Positions 31,045-41,722 are shown, counted from the stretch's first letter. The stretch is 64,000 nt of DNA from Pseudoips prasinana (GCA_951640165.1 OX621265.1:16133001-16197000); one strand, 5' to 3'. Notes: generated by a model from the sequence alone, not told the origin. Numbers and translations: made by a program.

Positions 31045-31300
31045 AAACTGAATTCAAATCATCGCCTGCGGCCAAGGTGCCCAGAAAGCTAGCAACAATA
31101 CCCCGTTGAATGTGAGGCTAATACGTTGTTTTAAGTACGAGCCAGCTCTCTGGTCACCTGACGACAGCTCCCTAACGAAAACCTGTGCTTCTGGCCCCCA
31201 GGGACCCATTGTTTCCACCCCAAAGGGAAGAAAAATATATGCTTCACCGATGGATATACAATTTCTTTGCTTAAGCCATGTTATCATTTCGATTCAGCCG
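31045..31300 (-). pseudogene. LINE nuclease-like fragment (minus)
   Basis: Minus strand: FGVETMGPWGPEAQVFVREL, then GDQRAGSYLKQRISL. Related to 1262-1708. A deletion removes about ten residues in the middle. Confidence 0.6.
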
Positions 31301-31880
31301 CCCTCGAGCTGATTGGTAGGTGGGGCTCCCCAGTGTGTTTTCAAAAACTCATCGAAAGTATAAAATGACTGCTCGATAAGTCAGTTTTTTCATAAATCAA
31401 TTCAAAATCATGTATTTTTTTCGATATAATTTCGAACAACTGTTTACCACAACGTAATATAATAATTAAATTGTTATTGTATACGATATTTTGTAATTTT
31501 TGTTTAGTCATGGCTATGTTTGAAAATGGTGTTTATCAATTTAAATTGTGATTCAGTCATTTAGTACGGCAATTAAAATATTTGAAATTCAATTATTTAT
31601 TGATTGTATTGTGTATTGCTGCATTTTTTTCTATTGTTTTACTAATCTTTTTAATCTTCACTCTAATTAATTCTTTTCTGTACTCATGACTTTTCATCGA
31701 ACATAACATCGAGTGTGTATTTTTGTGTTCTTGCTCTTTAACCTTATTATATTATTATTACTATATAAATAAAATAACAATAAAATAAATAAAATTAAGC
31801 ACGCCATCGAATATAAGCTGAAAATGTTAATTGTTTGAGTCTGGAAAAGTTAACAACGTTTCAACCTATTATTTATTTAA
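31301..31880. other. AT-rich spacer without a gene
   Basis: No motif or repeat family recognised. Confidence 0.3.
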
Positions 31881-31882
31881 AA

Positions 31883-32058
31883 CTAGCTGTGCCCCGCGAT
31901 TTTACCTGCGTTTAACTTTATAAATTATAGCCTGTGTGTTAAACCAGAGTGTCAGCTATCTCCATACCGATTGTATTAAAATCACTCCAGGCGTTTAGAC
32001 GTGAAGAAGAAACAAACATACACACTCACAAACTTTTGCATTTATAAATTAGTGTGAT
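31883..32058 (-). mobile_element. HelB (minus), head-to-head with the next copy
   Basis: CTAG at 31883 behind a CGCGATTTTACC-type hairpin. The 5' end is near AGTGTGA at 32051. Confidence 0.7.
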
Positions 32059-32059
32059 A

Positions 32060-32241
32060 TCCTAATATTATAAAGACGAAAGTTTGTGACGGTGTGAGTG
32101 TGTATGTTTATTACTTCTTCACGTCTAAACGGCTGGCGCGATTTTAGTAAAATTTGGTATGGAGTTAGGTGTCACCCTGGATTAACACATAGGCTATAAT
32201 TTATAAAGTTTAATGCGGGTAAAATCGCGAGGCACAGCTTG
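32060..32241 (+). mobile_element. HelB (plus), near-complete
   Basis: Starts TCCTAATATTATAAAGACG. Ends GCGGGTAAAATCGCG, GGCACAGCTTG (CTAG mutated to CTTG). Confidence 0.75.
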
Positions 32242-32429
32242 TTTCCAATATTATTGTTTTTAAAGTATCGTATTGAAAAGGTAAAAAAACAATCATTATA
32301 TAGCGCCGGTGTCTACCCCTCATAAATAAAATATTTAACACATCACGGTTATTCCATTACAACAGATTTCCGACCGACAACCGCATATAGAACGAGTTCA
32401 GTAGATCGAATATGGCTAGCTAGGGATAT

Positions 32430-32790
32430 AGAAGTAGAAAATATATTTATTCCGTAAACAAGCACAGATAATAATAATGTATAGGTACACATAAAGAAGT
32501 TCTTAATTGCTATCTTGTCTTCCACCTAGGTAGCTAGAGAAAGCCGCAGGTTAGCTAGGGTAGGCTCCTCAGCGGCGAGGATCGCTTTGGCCCCTTAACG
32601 CGTCATCGGTGATCCCGTGCAACTGATCACACCCTCTCTTAGAATTCGCTCCTTTTGCTTCAGCAGCCCCCTGAGCTGTGGCCCGAATCCCAAAAGGGTG
32701 GCCTCGGGTATTAGTCGTTTAATTTAAGCTACTGGTTAACAGCCTTCTGCGCTAGCCAAATGCTCATTGCCTTCCATTATTTAATTTTAA
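32430..32790 (-). mobile_element. LINE 3' end (minus)
   Basis: On the minus strand it contains GGTAGCTAGAGAAAGCC-like blocks (plus strand AGGTAGCTAGAGAAAGCCGC) and ends with a GGAATAAATATATTTTC poly(A) signal. A similar block is at 56400-56450. Confidence 0.4.
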
Positions 32791-33104
32791 TATTGTACAA
32801 CTAAATTTTAAAATAACAGATTAGTAACTTGTTATTTATTTTAGGATTTAAGAAAATATATCTGATAAAACAGACCGTAGGACGGACTAATTACTTTTTG
32901 TAATTTTCATACTGTATTCGACTATGTTTATGTACTGCATTGTGAACTTGACAAGTACAAGTGTATATTAATACCCAAGTGCTGAATAAATTTCATTATT
33001 TCATTATCTTAATTGCTATCATATAATTGACTGGCCTCTGACCTGTTTCTAATGGTAAGTGTCCCCGACTACTAAGCAAGAGGTTGTGAGTTAGATTCTC
33101 ATCC
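32791..33104. other. AT-rich spacer, possible LINE tail
   Basis: GCTGAATAAATTTCATTATT at 32981 resembles a LINE 3' end. Nothing else is supported. Confidence 0.3.
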
Positions 33105-33225
33105 AGGACAAATACTAATAATAAAAATAATATCCTGGGACATTATTTACACACGGCCCAAACTTAACTGATATACTACATAATAATATACTATTTTTCT
33201 TTTGTAAATATATACTTATATAATT
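33105..33225. mobile_element. SINE-W head joined to SINE-3 tail
   Basis: CTACTAAGCAAGAGG is SINE-W-like, then ATATCCTGGGACATTATTT of SINE-3 in the opposite orientation. Confidence 0.45.
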
Positions 33226-33454
33226 ATTGATAAACACACCCTAGTATGCAGTGTGAGATTATTCTTATATCTAGTAATTACATTATGTGTATCGCTCCTT
33301 TTACAGAAGGAATCGATATTTTTATGCACATATAGTAAGTTATCATATATATACTGAGATGGTACAGTTAGAATGTTGACCTCTTTGAACTTTTCTCTTA
33401 GAGACACTCTCGGGCCAAGATTATAGATAGAAGACTATAGATAGTGTATATTGA

Positions 33455-33700
33455 GGCGTTCATAGCCAGATGTTCTCACCGGTCCTTAAGGGATTGACGA
33501 GGTCAAGCAACTAGACGCGGTCAGTCCATAGATGGGTGACTGTCAGAGTGGTTTAATATCTGAGTGTCTCCGTGCTTCTGAGGGCACGTTAAGCTGTCGG
33601 TCCAGGTCGCAGCCATTAGGCAACAGCCGTTAAGCCATGCCAGAGTTAAGGCTTGAACAACTCTGACAGTAGGGTAACCTGCCCACACGATTAGTAGTAT
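33455..33700 (-). repeat. Repeat-5 (minus)
   Basis: Reverse complement of the copy at 21214-21480: ATAGCCAGATGTTCTCACCG and GTCAGTCCATAGATGGGTGA are diagnostic. Confidence 0.75.
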
Positions 33701-33759
33701 TATGAGTATTACCTCAAATAGTCACCCACTTAATATAATTGTACTACTTTTATATAATA

Positions 33760-33921
33760 TAAGGCAATGGTTAAGACAGTTGTCTCGCCACTTCATATCC
33801 CGGGTTCAATTCCCGCACAGGAAAACTAATTGTGTGACCCATCAACAATTATTTGTGTGCTTTGAGTCCGTCAGTTGTGTTTTAAAAGTACCTCACCACA
33901 CAGGGACTTATTTCCATAGAG
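33760..33921 (+). mobile_element. SINE-4 copy
   Basis: GGTTAAGACAGTTGTCTCGC, box B GGGTTCAATTCCCGC, TTGTGTGACCCAT. It directly precedes the first large palindrome. Confidence 0.7.
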
Positions 33922-35276
33922 TGGACATCGTCTTATTAAAAGAAATGTATCCCGAGTAAAGACAACGCCCGTACTAGGGAATCTAAGCCCTGTGTCGCGG
34001 GGTACTTTACAAACATACAATTAGACGGACACAAATTACATACAGACTCAGAACAACTATTTACGGGTCACACAAATAGTGGTCCAGCACAGGCAGGCCT
34101 CCACAATTGCCGGTTTTGCGCTATCCCCATCTAACAATTATTTCAGATATTTATTAAATATTAAACAACATGTATATTGTTACGCACTCGTAGGTTCTGC
34201 ACATTAAAACTCCGAGATATTTTCCACACACAATATTTAATCGAACAGACTAACGTGCTCATCTACCGTCGTACAAAGAATGCCTCCTTAATAATTCTCC
34301 TACCCTATTTATACTTTTATCAGTGAGAACCATTTGAAAGTATAATATCGATTTATTAATAGTTTTAAGATGTAAAATTATTATAGAATTATTATAGTAA
34401 TTAATAAAATGATAATCACTAATCAAATAAATTATCATAGTATTATAACATAGCAGCTACGTCATAACCGTTGCGCGGCTATTGAGTACCTACTTGATAA
34501 CAATAGTTAATTAAATGGTGCCTAAAATATTTACGTAATTGCACCTTGTAATATTTTGATATTATATTTAGATAAGGCGTTCACATTCATTACAAATTTT
34601 ATAAGATATCTTGCAATTACTATTCCGTCAAGGGGTCTACCGGCTAAGTCGCTGAACATCGATTTCTTAAATGGCATTCAAATATAAAAATATTAAAAAA
34701 AAAATGTAAATGTATGTATGTGGTTAAAAATGACTTAAACAATCGTTAAATCGGCTTCCATGACCACATGTGACGTCATTAATGGTCCGGAATCGATTGT
34801 CAACGTTGAGGCCGATTTAACGATTGATTAAGTCATTTTTAACCTTTATTTATTTGCACGCCATTTAAGAAATCGATGTTCGGCGACTTAGCCGGTAGAG
34901 CCCCTGACGGAATAGTAATTGCAAGAAATCTTATAAAAATTGTAATGAATGTGAACGCCTTATCTAAATATAATATCAAAATATTACAAGGTGCAATCCA
35001 TAAATATTTTAGGCACCATTTAATTAACTATACATGTTGTTTAATATTTTATAAATATCTGAAATAATTGTTAGATGGGGAGAGCGCAAAACCGGCAATT
35101 GTGAAGGCCTGCCTGTGCCGGACCACTATTTGTGTGACCCATAAATAGTTGTTCTGAGTCTGTATGTAATTTGTGTCCGTCTAATTGTATGTTTGTAAAG
35201 TACCCCGGGACACAGGGCTTAGATTCCCTAGTACGGGCGTTGTCTTTAGACGGGATACATTTATTTTAATAAGATG
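33922..35276. repeat. Large imperfect palindrome 1
   Basis: Left arm 33922-34755 and right arm 34811-35276 are inverted copies around a 55-bp spacer. Matching landmarks: GACAACGCCCGTACTAGGG (33961 and inverted near 35243), CAATTGCCGGTTTTGCGC (34107, inverted 35082), TCGATTTCTTAAATGGC (34658, inverted 34860) and CAATCGTTAAATCGGC (34740, inverted 34811). The arms differ by scattered substitutions and by a 327-bp MITE present only on the left. Both arms include SINE-4 pieces. Confidence 0.85.
34177..34503. mobile_element. 327-bp MITE with TA target duplication
   Basis: Begins TTGTTAC and ends GATAACAA (inverted TTGTTA), flanked by TA on both sides. The opposite palindrome arm (about 35035) lacks it and reads straight through, giving an empty site. 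Probably Tc1/mariner-type. Confidence 0.75.
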
Positions 35277-35436
35277 ACGCCCACTCTAGTAAAAAATAAA
35301 ATTTAAGGATTGGACACAGATCTAAGGATTCTTAACGAAATGAATAATTTCACTGATTGTCACAGAGCTCCATTTAGTTGTAATTACTAAACTAATTAAT
35401 ACATTTAACTAATTTGAATATTATTATTTTACGGGC

Positions 35437-35560
35437 CTGTTGGCGTGGTTGGCAAATGCTTGCTTTTTCACGCCGGAGATCGTGGGTTCGAATCCCATCC
35501 AGGACAGATATTGATATTTGTGTGCAAGAACATGTCTGTTTGTCCTTATTCTGGGTGTAA
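35437..35560 (+). mobile_element. SINE-3 (left arm of palindrome 2)
   Basis: GGCGTGGTTGGCAAATGC head and GGTTCGAATCCCATCC box B. Cut by HelA at 35561. The inverted counterpart is at 36374-36500. Confidence 0.8.
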
Positions 35561-35885
35561 TCTATACATATAATAAAATAGTAGGATAGACAAAATTGTA
35601 CCTACATTGAATATTTGTTAAAAAGCATACTTGGGGCGTGATCTTCAATTGATATGGAAGCCAAAAATATAGTTTTTAGAATTTTTGTCGGTTTGTCTGT
35701 TTGTCTGTATGTATGTCCGGGCTAAACTCAAAAAGTACTGCATGGATTTACTTCAAATTTTGCATGAATATTACTAAGAGGTCGGGTCAACATATACGCT
35801 ACATATTATCATGCTAACACTTAAGGGGGAGGAGCTATGATCATTTATAAAATTGAACGCGGGTAAAACCGCGGGGCACAGCTAG
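35561..35885 (+). mobile_element. HelA, complete
   Basis: TCTATACATATAATAAAATAG after A, ending GGGGCACAGCTAG at 35885. It is followed without spacing by the 5' end of another HelA. Confidence 0.9.
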
Positions 35886-36020
35886 TCTATACATATAATA
35901 AAATAGTAGGATAGACAAAATTGTACCTACATTGAATATTTGTTAAAAAGGATACTTGGGGCGTGATCTTCAATTGATATGGAAGCCAAAAATATTTTTT
36001 TTAGAATTTTTGTCTGTTTG
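35886..36020 (+). mobile_element. HelA 5' part, head-to-tail with the previous copy
   Basis: Starts TCTATACATATAATAAAATA immediately after CTAG of the preceding HelA. It breaks off after TTTTTGTCTGTTTG. Confidence 0.85.
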
Positions 36021-36056
36021 TATTATTACATTTATTTTTATATAGTAGATAGATAA

Positions 36057-36373
36057 CTAGCTGTGCTCCGCGGTTTTAACCGCGTTAAACTTTATAAATG
36101 ATCACAGCTCCTCATCGGTCTATGATAGCCTGATTATATGTAGCCTATATGTTGACCCGACCTCTTAGTAATATTCATGCAAAATATGAAGTAAATCCAT
36201 GCAGTACTTTTTGAGTTTAGCCCGGACATACATACAGACAAACCGACAAAAATTCTAAAAACAATATTTTTGGCTTCCATATCAATTGAAGATCACGCCC
36301 CAAGTATCCTTTTTAACAAATATTCAATGTAGGTACAATTTTGTCTATCCTACTATTTTATTATATGTATAGA
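36057..36373 (-). mobile_element. HelA, complete (right arm)
   Basis: CTAGCTGTGCTCCGCGG at 36057 to ATATGTATAGA at 36373. Inverted partner of 35561-35885. Confidence 0.9.
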
Positions 36374-36500
36374 TTACACCCAGAATCAGGACAAACAGAG
36401 ATGTTCTTGCACACAAATATCAATATCTATCCTGGATGGGATTCGAACCCACGATCTCCGGCGTGAAAAATAGCATTTGCCAACCACGCCAATAAGCCCG
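36374..36500 (-). mobile_element. SINE-3 (right arm of palindrome 2)
   Basis: Minus strand, box B as ATGGGATTCGAACCCACG and head GCCAACCACGCCAATA. Inverted partner of 35437-35560. Confidence 0.8.
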
Positions 36501-36654
36501 TCAAATAATGATATTCAAATTAGTTTAGTGTATTAATTAGTTTAGTAATTACAACTAAATAGAGCTCTGTGACAGTCAGTGTAATTATTAATTTCGTTAA
36601 GAATCCTTAGATCTTTGTCCAATCCTTATTTTTTTTATAGGACCATTTAACAAG

Positions 36655-36900
36655 CATGAACATTTGTATAAAAAAAAATGTGAGCCGTCACGGGACGCCT
36701 GGCAGATGTGAAACAATGACATTATTTTGTAAAAGTAATATGCAGAAAAGAACATATTGTGATAGGAACTAAATATGTCATAATGATAAAATAAATAGTC
36801 GATTGCGCATGGCGTCGTCGCGTCGCCACGGCATGCGTCGCCACGCCAGAAATCTGTTTTACGTGCGGCTATAGATGTTTCACATCAAAATATATATAAT
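36655..36900 (+). repeat. Repeat-7, simple copy
   Basis: GTGAGCCGTCACGGGACGCC to GCGGCTATAGATGTTTCACA. A second copy at 49010-49470 carries a hexamer array where this one reads ATATGCAGAAAAGAAC. Confidence 0.75.
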
Positions 36901-37067
36901 CAGAATCACCGCGGGGCACAGCTAGTGTAAGTATATATTTACAAAAGAAAAGTAGTATATCAGTTATCTAGTTTCCATACTACAAGTTCTGCTTAGTTTG
37001 GTATCACATGGCCGTGCGTGAATAACGTCCCAGGCTATTATTATTATATTATATTTCTTTGCTGTGT

Positions 37068-37283
37068 GTCTGACGGCATAGCATATCGCCATCCCATATT
37101 ATCCTGTGGGGGAGGTAGAAGTCAACCCGAGGGAATATATATTAGAGGACGGGCAGCAGCGTCTCTCTGTGTACTATGACGATCATACTGCGATCGTCAA
37201 CCCGTCTGCCAAGCGTGGTGATTACGGCATATCCCTCCATTCGTTGAGGAGGCCTTTGTGCACCAGTGGACATAATTAAGTTG
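37068..37283 (+). mobile_element. RTE-SIDE, plus-strand reference copy
   Basis: RTE 5' UTR (CTGTGTGTCTGACGGC, CGAGGGAATATATATTAGAG, GCCAAGCGTGGTGATTACGG) joins directly to AGGCCTTTGTGCACCAGTGG and an ATGATGATG tail. About 215 bp. Confidence 0.75.
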
Positions 37284-37285
37284 AC

Positions 37286-37540
37286 ATGATGATGATAATA
37301 ATATCTGGGGACAATGTCACACAGATCATCCTAGCCCCAAACTAAGCAAAGCTTGTACTATGGGTACCAGGCGACGATATACATACTTATATAGATAGAT
37401 AAATACATATATACATAGAAAACATCCATGACTCAGAAACAAATATTCGTGCTCATCACACAAATAATTGCCCTTACCGGGATTCGAACCCAGGACCACC
37501 AGCTTCGTAGGCAGGAGCACTACCAACTAGACTATGGTGA
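37286..37540 (-). mobile_element. SINE-2 copy
   Basis: Minus strand: head at 37500-37540 (CCATAGTCTAGTTGGTAG), box B GGTTCGAATCCCGG, TTGCTTAGTTTGGGGCTAG. Confidence 0.85.
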
Positions 37541-37632
37541 CCGTCATGATGATGATGTTACGTCTTTGGACAACACACAGGTGCCATAAATAAAACCACG
37601 AGCTCTAATTTAAATCTTTTAATATAAATAAA

Positions 37633-37922
37633 TAGCTGTGCCCCGCGGTTTTACCCGCATTTAATTTTATAAATTATCATTATAAATTATCACAGCTCCT
37701 CCCCCGTAGGTGATAGCGTGATAATATGTAGCCTATATGTTGACCCGCTCTCTTAGTAATATTCATGCAAAATTTTAATTAAATCCATGGAGTACTTTTT
37801 CAGTTTAGCCCGGACATACATACAGACTACAGATTTTTGGCTTCTATTTCGATTGTAGATCACGCCCCAAGTATCCTTTAAAATATTCAATGTACAGTTT
37901 TTAATTTTCTACGATTTTTGCT
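37633..37922 (-). mobile_element. HelA, 5'-truncated
   Basis: CTAG mutated to ATAG at the 3' end, then CTGTGCCCCGCGGTTTTACC and the usual body to CTACGATTTT. Confidence 0.7.
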
Positions 37923-38320
37923 ATTTGCATTACGGTACAGAGGAAAGTGAAAATGACATTACAAATTTGATAGATGCCAATTAAAAAGAAAACTATTATA
38001 TACAAAGCAATGTTGAGTATTATGAGTGTTTGCTTAAACTGATTGAGTAGGCGCTTATAGCTGCACTCCAAAAAATGATGTGTCTATTATTATTCGTCTG
38101 AGAGCACGAACTCGCGCCAGAGTCAATCTCCTTTGGGTTAAAATCTTGGCTTAGGCGGTCATTAACGTAACTCCAAATGATGGCCTTTGTCCAGCTGTGG
38201 ACGTCATTCGACTGACATGACATCTCTCTGATATACCTATGAGATATCAGGACCTATCTGATCGTATGAAAAGAATAGGGTATACTTAGAACTGTCCAAC
38301 TACAAAAACTACGCACTAAA

Positions 38321-38961
38321 GCATGTTCTAGACGGATGAAATCCAACGTCCCAACAGAGGTGACCTCGATGGATCATCTAGACTGCAGATGTAATCCAAA
38401 ATTTAATTTGACCTTCAACGTCCTTGGATTGCGGGTGCGTGTTCACATACGCGGTTGGAGGGCGTGGATTCCAAGGACAGTTACGCTGCGGGAGGCAGCG
38501 GGTGCGCACGTATGCGAGTGTAAAATATCGTCAGCAAACCAGAGCCGCGAATGTGAAATTAATAATAATTTAATCGATCTTTGTAGAGATTTGCCATGCT
38601 TGTGGGACATTACATCCGAAACATATAAAGACGCTTGTCAAAACAACGGCCTGGGAATATAAATAGATCCAAAAGTCCAATAGTTTGACCAAAATGCTAA
38701 CGAATCAAATGTAACAAAAATGTTAAAAATACTAAAACACAGCCAACTTTTAAAAATTTGGACAAATTGGGAGAGGAATTTTACAGCAAAATACGGTTCA
38801 TTCACGATACGTGATTCCCGCCAAAAGACGAGAGACGAGACTGATTAGCTAGAGTGTTGGCACGTGGATGACATCCGCGTACCCAAAATATAATCCGCGG
38901 ATGGAAACTAAACCAAGGTCACCTCTGTTGGGACGTTGGATTACAACCGTCTAGAACATGC
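38321..38961. mobile_element. Harbinger-like element with 46-bp TIRs
   Basis: The left terminal repeat GCATGTTCTAGACGG...AGAGGTGACCT (38321-38366) is repeated inverted at 38916-38961 with two mismatches in 46. The interior encodes a partial MADF domain, as in the second protein of PIF/Harbinger elements. Flanks are TAA on the left and TTA/TAT on the right, compatible with a worn 3-bp target site. Confidence 0.65.
38336..38662 (+). pseudogene. MADF-domain protein fragment
   Basis: Residues about 76-107 (NNNLIDLCRDLPCLWDITSE, then TYKDACQNNGLG) match the start of a MADF (Myb/SANT-like, Adf-1 type) DNA-binding domain: two helices with the conserved PCLWD and YKD. The upstream 75 residues (many Arg, Cys) are terminal-repeat and spacer translation, not family sequence. 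A stop follows at 38660, so only about half a MADF domain remains. The context between 46-bp inverted repeats suggests the accessory protein of a Harbinger-type transposon rather than a host transcription factor. Confidence 0.6.
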
Positions 38962-39309
38962 TTATTACGCGCACCGGGCACATAATTAGTTGACAGGTCG
39001 TAACGTGTAGCTTATTAACATTTCAAATGTCACAACTAAAGATGCACTGTCCCATCCATAAGAACTATGTTCGAAAGAGATGCAATGATATTTAAATGAA
39101 TTTAGTTGGTATAACATGGAATTTCATGACACTATGGAAACCATATAACTGATATACTACATATACTACTTTCTTTTGTAAATACATACTTAGTTTTTAG
39201 GAATATACATATATGTTATTCAATTGATACTAATAATTAACTTAACTAATAAGAAAATGCAAAATATCAGCTAAATTAACTGTAATAACTTGGGCATTTA
39301 TAAATTCTG

Positions 39310-39487
39310 AGAGGGAACGGAGGGCTCTGGCGGTCCGGAACAACATGTTGGCCCGTAGGTTTGCCCGATGTACAGACCAAGTTAAAATCACCCTGTTTAA
39401 GGCATACTGTCAGAGTCTGTACACGGGCAATCTATGGTTCAACTACAACAAGGGAACGCTAGATGTCCTACACGTCCATTATAATAT
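39310..39487 (+). pseudogene. LINE RT C-terminal fragment, first half
   Basis: Reads RERRALAVRNNMLARRFARC, VKITLFKAYCQSLYTGNLWF and DVLHVHYN. This is the post-palm region of a widespread lepidopteran LINE protein. It breaks off at about 39487 and resumes at about 40258. Confidence 0.6.
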
Positions 39488-40257
39488 ATTTTTTTTTAAT
39501 GTTAATTTATTTGCTAAATACAACAAAGTCTTGTCTTCTATATTACCCAGAATCAGTATGGCATAAAAAATTATCCCTAAAAATATTACTAACACACTAA
39601 TATTGTTACAGTTATATAGTATCCAAATAGACTCGGTCGTAATGTATCAAATAAAACCGCCATTTTGTAGCCAATTCACGTCAGTGGTACGTGATCAACT
39701 AAATATAATAACAAGTATATTAAGTAGCTATTCCATCCAGGTGAAAATACACAACCATTTTAACGAAGAGCGACGCTGCCATGCCGTAACTTCATTATCT
39801 TATCAATATCGTTTTATACGTCCATGTATATACATGCATGCATATTATAATATGGAATTTATTCTGAATTAAATTATTATTATTATTTACTTTTCTTTGT
39901 TTTCTCGAAATATATTTTTCGGTTAGTAATGATGCCTACGGGCTAACGCCAAGTCAGCATCATATTCTTGCAGGGATTCATTATTGTATTATTATTATTA
40001 TTATTATTCCAAATTATTTATTTAAAGTTCTTATTTTTTACATATTTATATCTATAAAATTTAATTGAAAAATTATTATTATTATAATGTTGTCATAGCA
40101 ACAGAAATACAGACGCCAGCAGAATCAGCAGAAGAATCATTTATTTCACAAAAATAGGGTACATATAGGTCTTAATCTAGAAAGTTCATGCTGCCTATCT
40201 TGTCTGTAGTAGAAGACATGTGAAATTATTACACTTTTTTAAATTTCAATATTACCG
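39488..40257. mobile_element. 770-bp insertion splitting the LINE
   Basis: AT-rich insert between HVHYN and AFRMLLRLP of the LINE protein, with ATT microsatellites at 39876 and 39986. It includes ACAGACGCCAGCA (40112), as in the ends of the TA-MITE at 44970. Family not recognised. Confidence 0.4.
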
Positions 40258-40496
40258 AACAAGAAAATACTGCTTTCAGAATGCTATTGAGACTGCCTGT
40301 TACTGTAGTGCGTCGGAAATGTTTGCGCAAGCGCGTACCGACGGTTTTTATGCAATTATACGCAAAAACAGCATCCCTTGTGCGAAGAGTGAGAGACAGT
40401 CAGAATAACTTTCTGAAAATTATAGCCGAGAACCTCAACTCGCCAATTATTTCCCGTTTTGTTCGGTTAATTGTAAATACTAACACTAGAAAATAA
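40258..40496 (+). pseudogene. LINE RT C-terminal fragment, second half
   Basis: CYCSASEMFAQARTDGFYAI is read in one frame and SLVRRVRDSQNNFLKIIAEN in another, so one small indel lies near 40380. Together with 39310-39487 it forms the end of one LINE protein. Confidence 0.6.
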
Positions 40497-40620
40497 GTTA
40501 TTTTTATGTTACTAACACTCTATGGATTTATTTTTCCGCAATGAAAGTTATACAATACAATACTATATGATATCCACATTATATACAATATAATCTGGAT
40601 ATTATAATTAATTATATTTT

Positions 40621-40877
40621 ATATATATATAAAGTCAAAACTGTACTTTGAATATTTTTTTAATTTTTTTAGAATTTTTGTCTGTGTGTCTGTTTGTCTG
40701 TATGTATGTCCGGGCTAAATTTCAAAAGTACTGCATGGATTTACTTCAAATTTTACATGAATATTACTAAGAGGTCGGGTCAACATATAAGCTCCATATT
40801 ATCACACTATCACCTACGGGGGAGGAGTTGTGATAATTTATAAAATTTAACGCGGGTAAAACCGCGGGCCACAGCTA
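40621..40877 (+). mobile_element. HelA, 5'-truncated
   Basis: AAAGTCAAAACTGTACTTTG to the hairpin CGCGGGTAAAACCGCG and CACAGCTAG. Confidence 0.75.
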
Positions 40878-41135
40878 GTAGTATCTATTATTGTGAAAAA
40901 AAAATGTATATGTACCTTCTTCAAACTGTATTGTACTATAATTTGGAATAAAGTAAAAATTAAATGAAATTAAGTAAGTATCATAATAATAAGAAACTAA
41001 AATAAAGCATCAAGTGTTAGGCGGAACAAAGTTCGCCGGGTCATCTAGTGCATAAATAAATTTAATTACAATTTACTACGACTTAGAATAACGTAGTAGG
41101 TAAGTGACGATGTGATTTTCTGTAAATCGGAATTT

Positions 41136-41300
41136 TAATCGTCCAACGGCCATTGAACCGCCATTTCACGCCGGTAGACGCTACATCAGCGCGTTCGTGT
41201 TACGGGTTCGAACCCCGTACTATAAAATTATTTGTAAGGCCTGTGAATGTTTGTTTTTTGTCTGGGCGTACTTTGTTTCCCTTGATTGTATATCTCTTAC
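41136..41300 (+). mobile_element. tRNA-headed SINE, separate family
   Basis: CGCCGGTAGACGCTACATCA and box B GGGTTCGAACCCCGT, then TTTGTAAGGCCTGTGAATG. It lacks a cloverleaf as a whole and continues into a unique body. Confidence 0.5.
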
Positions 41301-41324
41301 GATACAGAGATCTTCATCTATCTA

Positions 41325-41624
41325 TCTATACATATAATAAAATCGTAGGAAAGTCAAAACTGTATCTACATCGGGCGTCATCTACAATGGATATCGAAGC
41401 CAAAAATATAGTTTTTAGAATTTTTTTCTATGTGTCTGTTTGTCTGTATGTATGTCCAGGCTAAACTCAAAAAGTACTGCATGGATTTACTTCAAATTTT
41501 GCATGAATATTACTAAGAGGTCGGGTCAACATATAGGTTACATATTATTACGCTGTCACATACGGGGGAGGAGCTATGATAATTTATAAAATTTATCGCG
41601 GGTAAAACCGCGACGTACAGCTAG
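41325..41624 (+). mobile_element. HelA, complete
   Basis: TCTATACATATAATAAAATC to CAGCTAG at 41624. The hairpin is partly mutated (CCGCGACGTACAGCTAG). Confidence 0.85.
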
Positions 41625-41635
41625 TATATAATTTA

Positions 41636-41722
41636 CTAGCTGTGCCCGCGGTTTAACCTTTTTTAAACTTGAAGAAGTAAGAAATATACACACTCACAAA
41701 CTTTCACCTTTATAATATTATA
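41636..41722 (-). mobile_element. HelB, internally deleted
   Basis: CTAGCTGTGCCCGCGG then jumps to GAAGAAGTAAGAAATATACA and AATATTAT. Confidence 0.65.

Larger units (their letters stand above)
35293..36640. repeat. Large imperfect palindrome 2
   Basis: Left arm about 35293-35885 and right arm about 36057-36640 are inverted copies. Each holds, from outside in, unique DNA (AAGGATTGGACA, CACAGAGCTC), a SINE-3 piece and a complete HelA. The spacer at 35886-36056 contains a partial third HelA. Arm divergence by eye is several percent. Confidence 0.85.

Noticed and set aside
41153..41464. 103-codon frame at 41153
   Set aside because: Runs through a tRNA-headed SINE into HelA, so it is not a gene.
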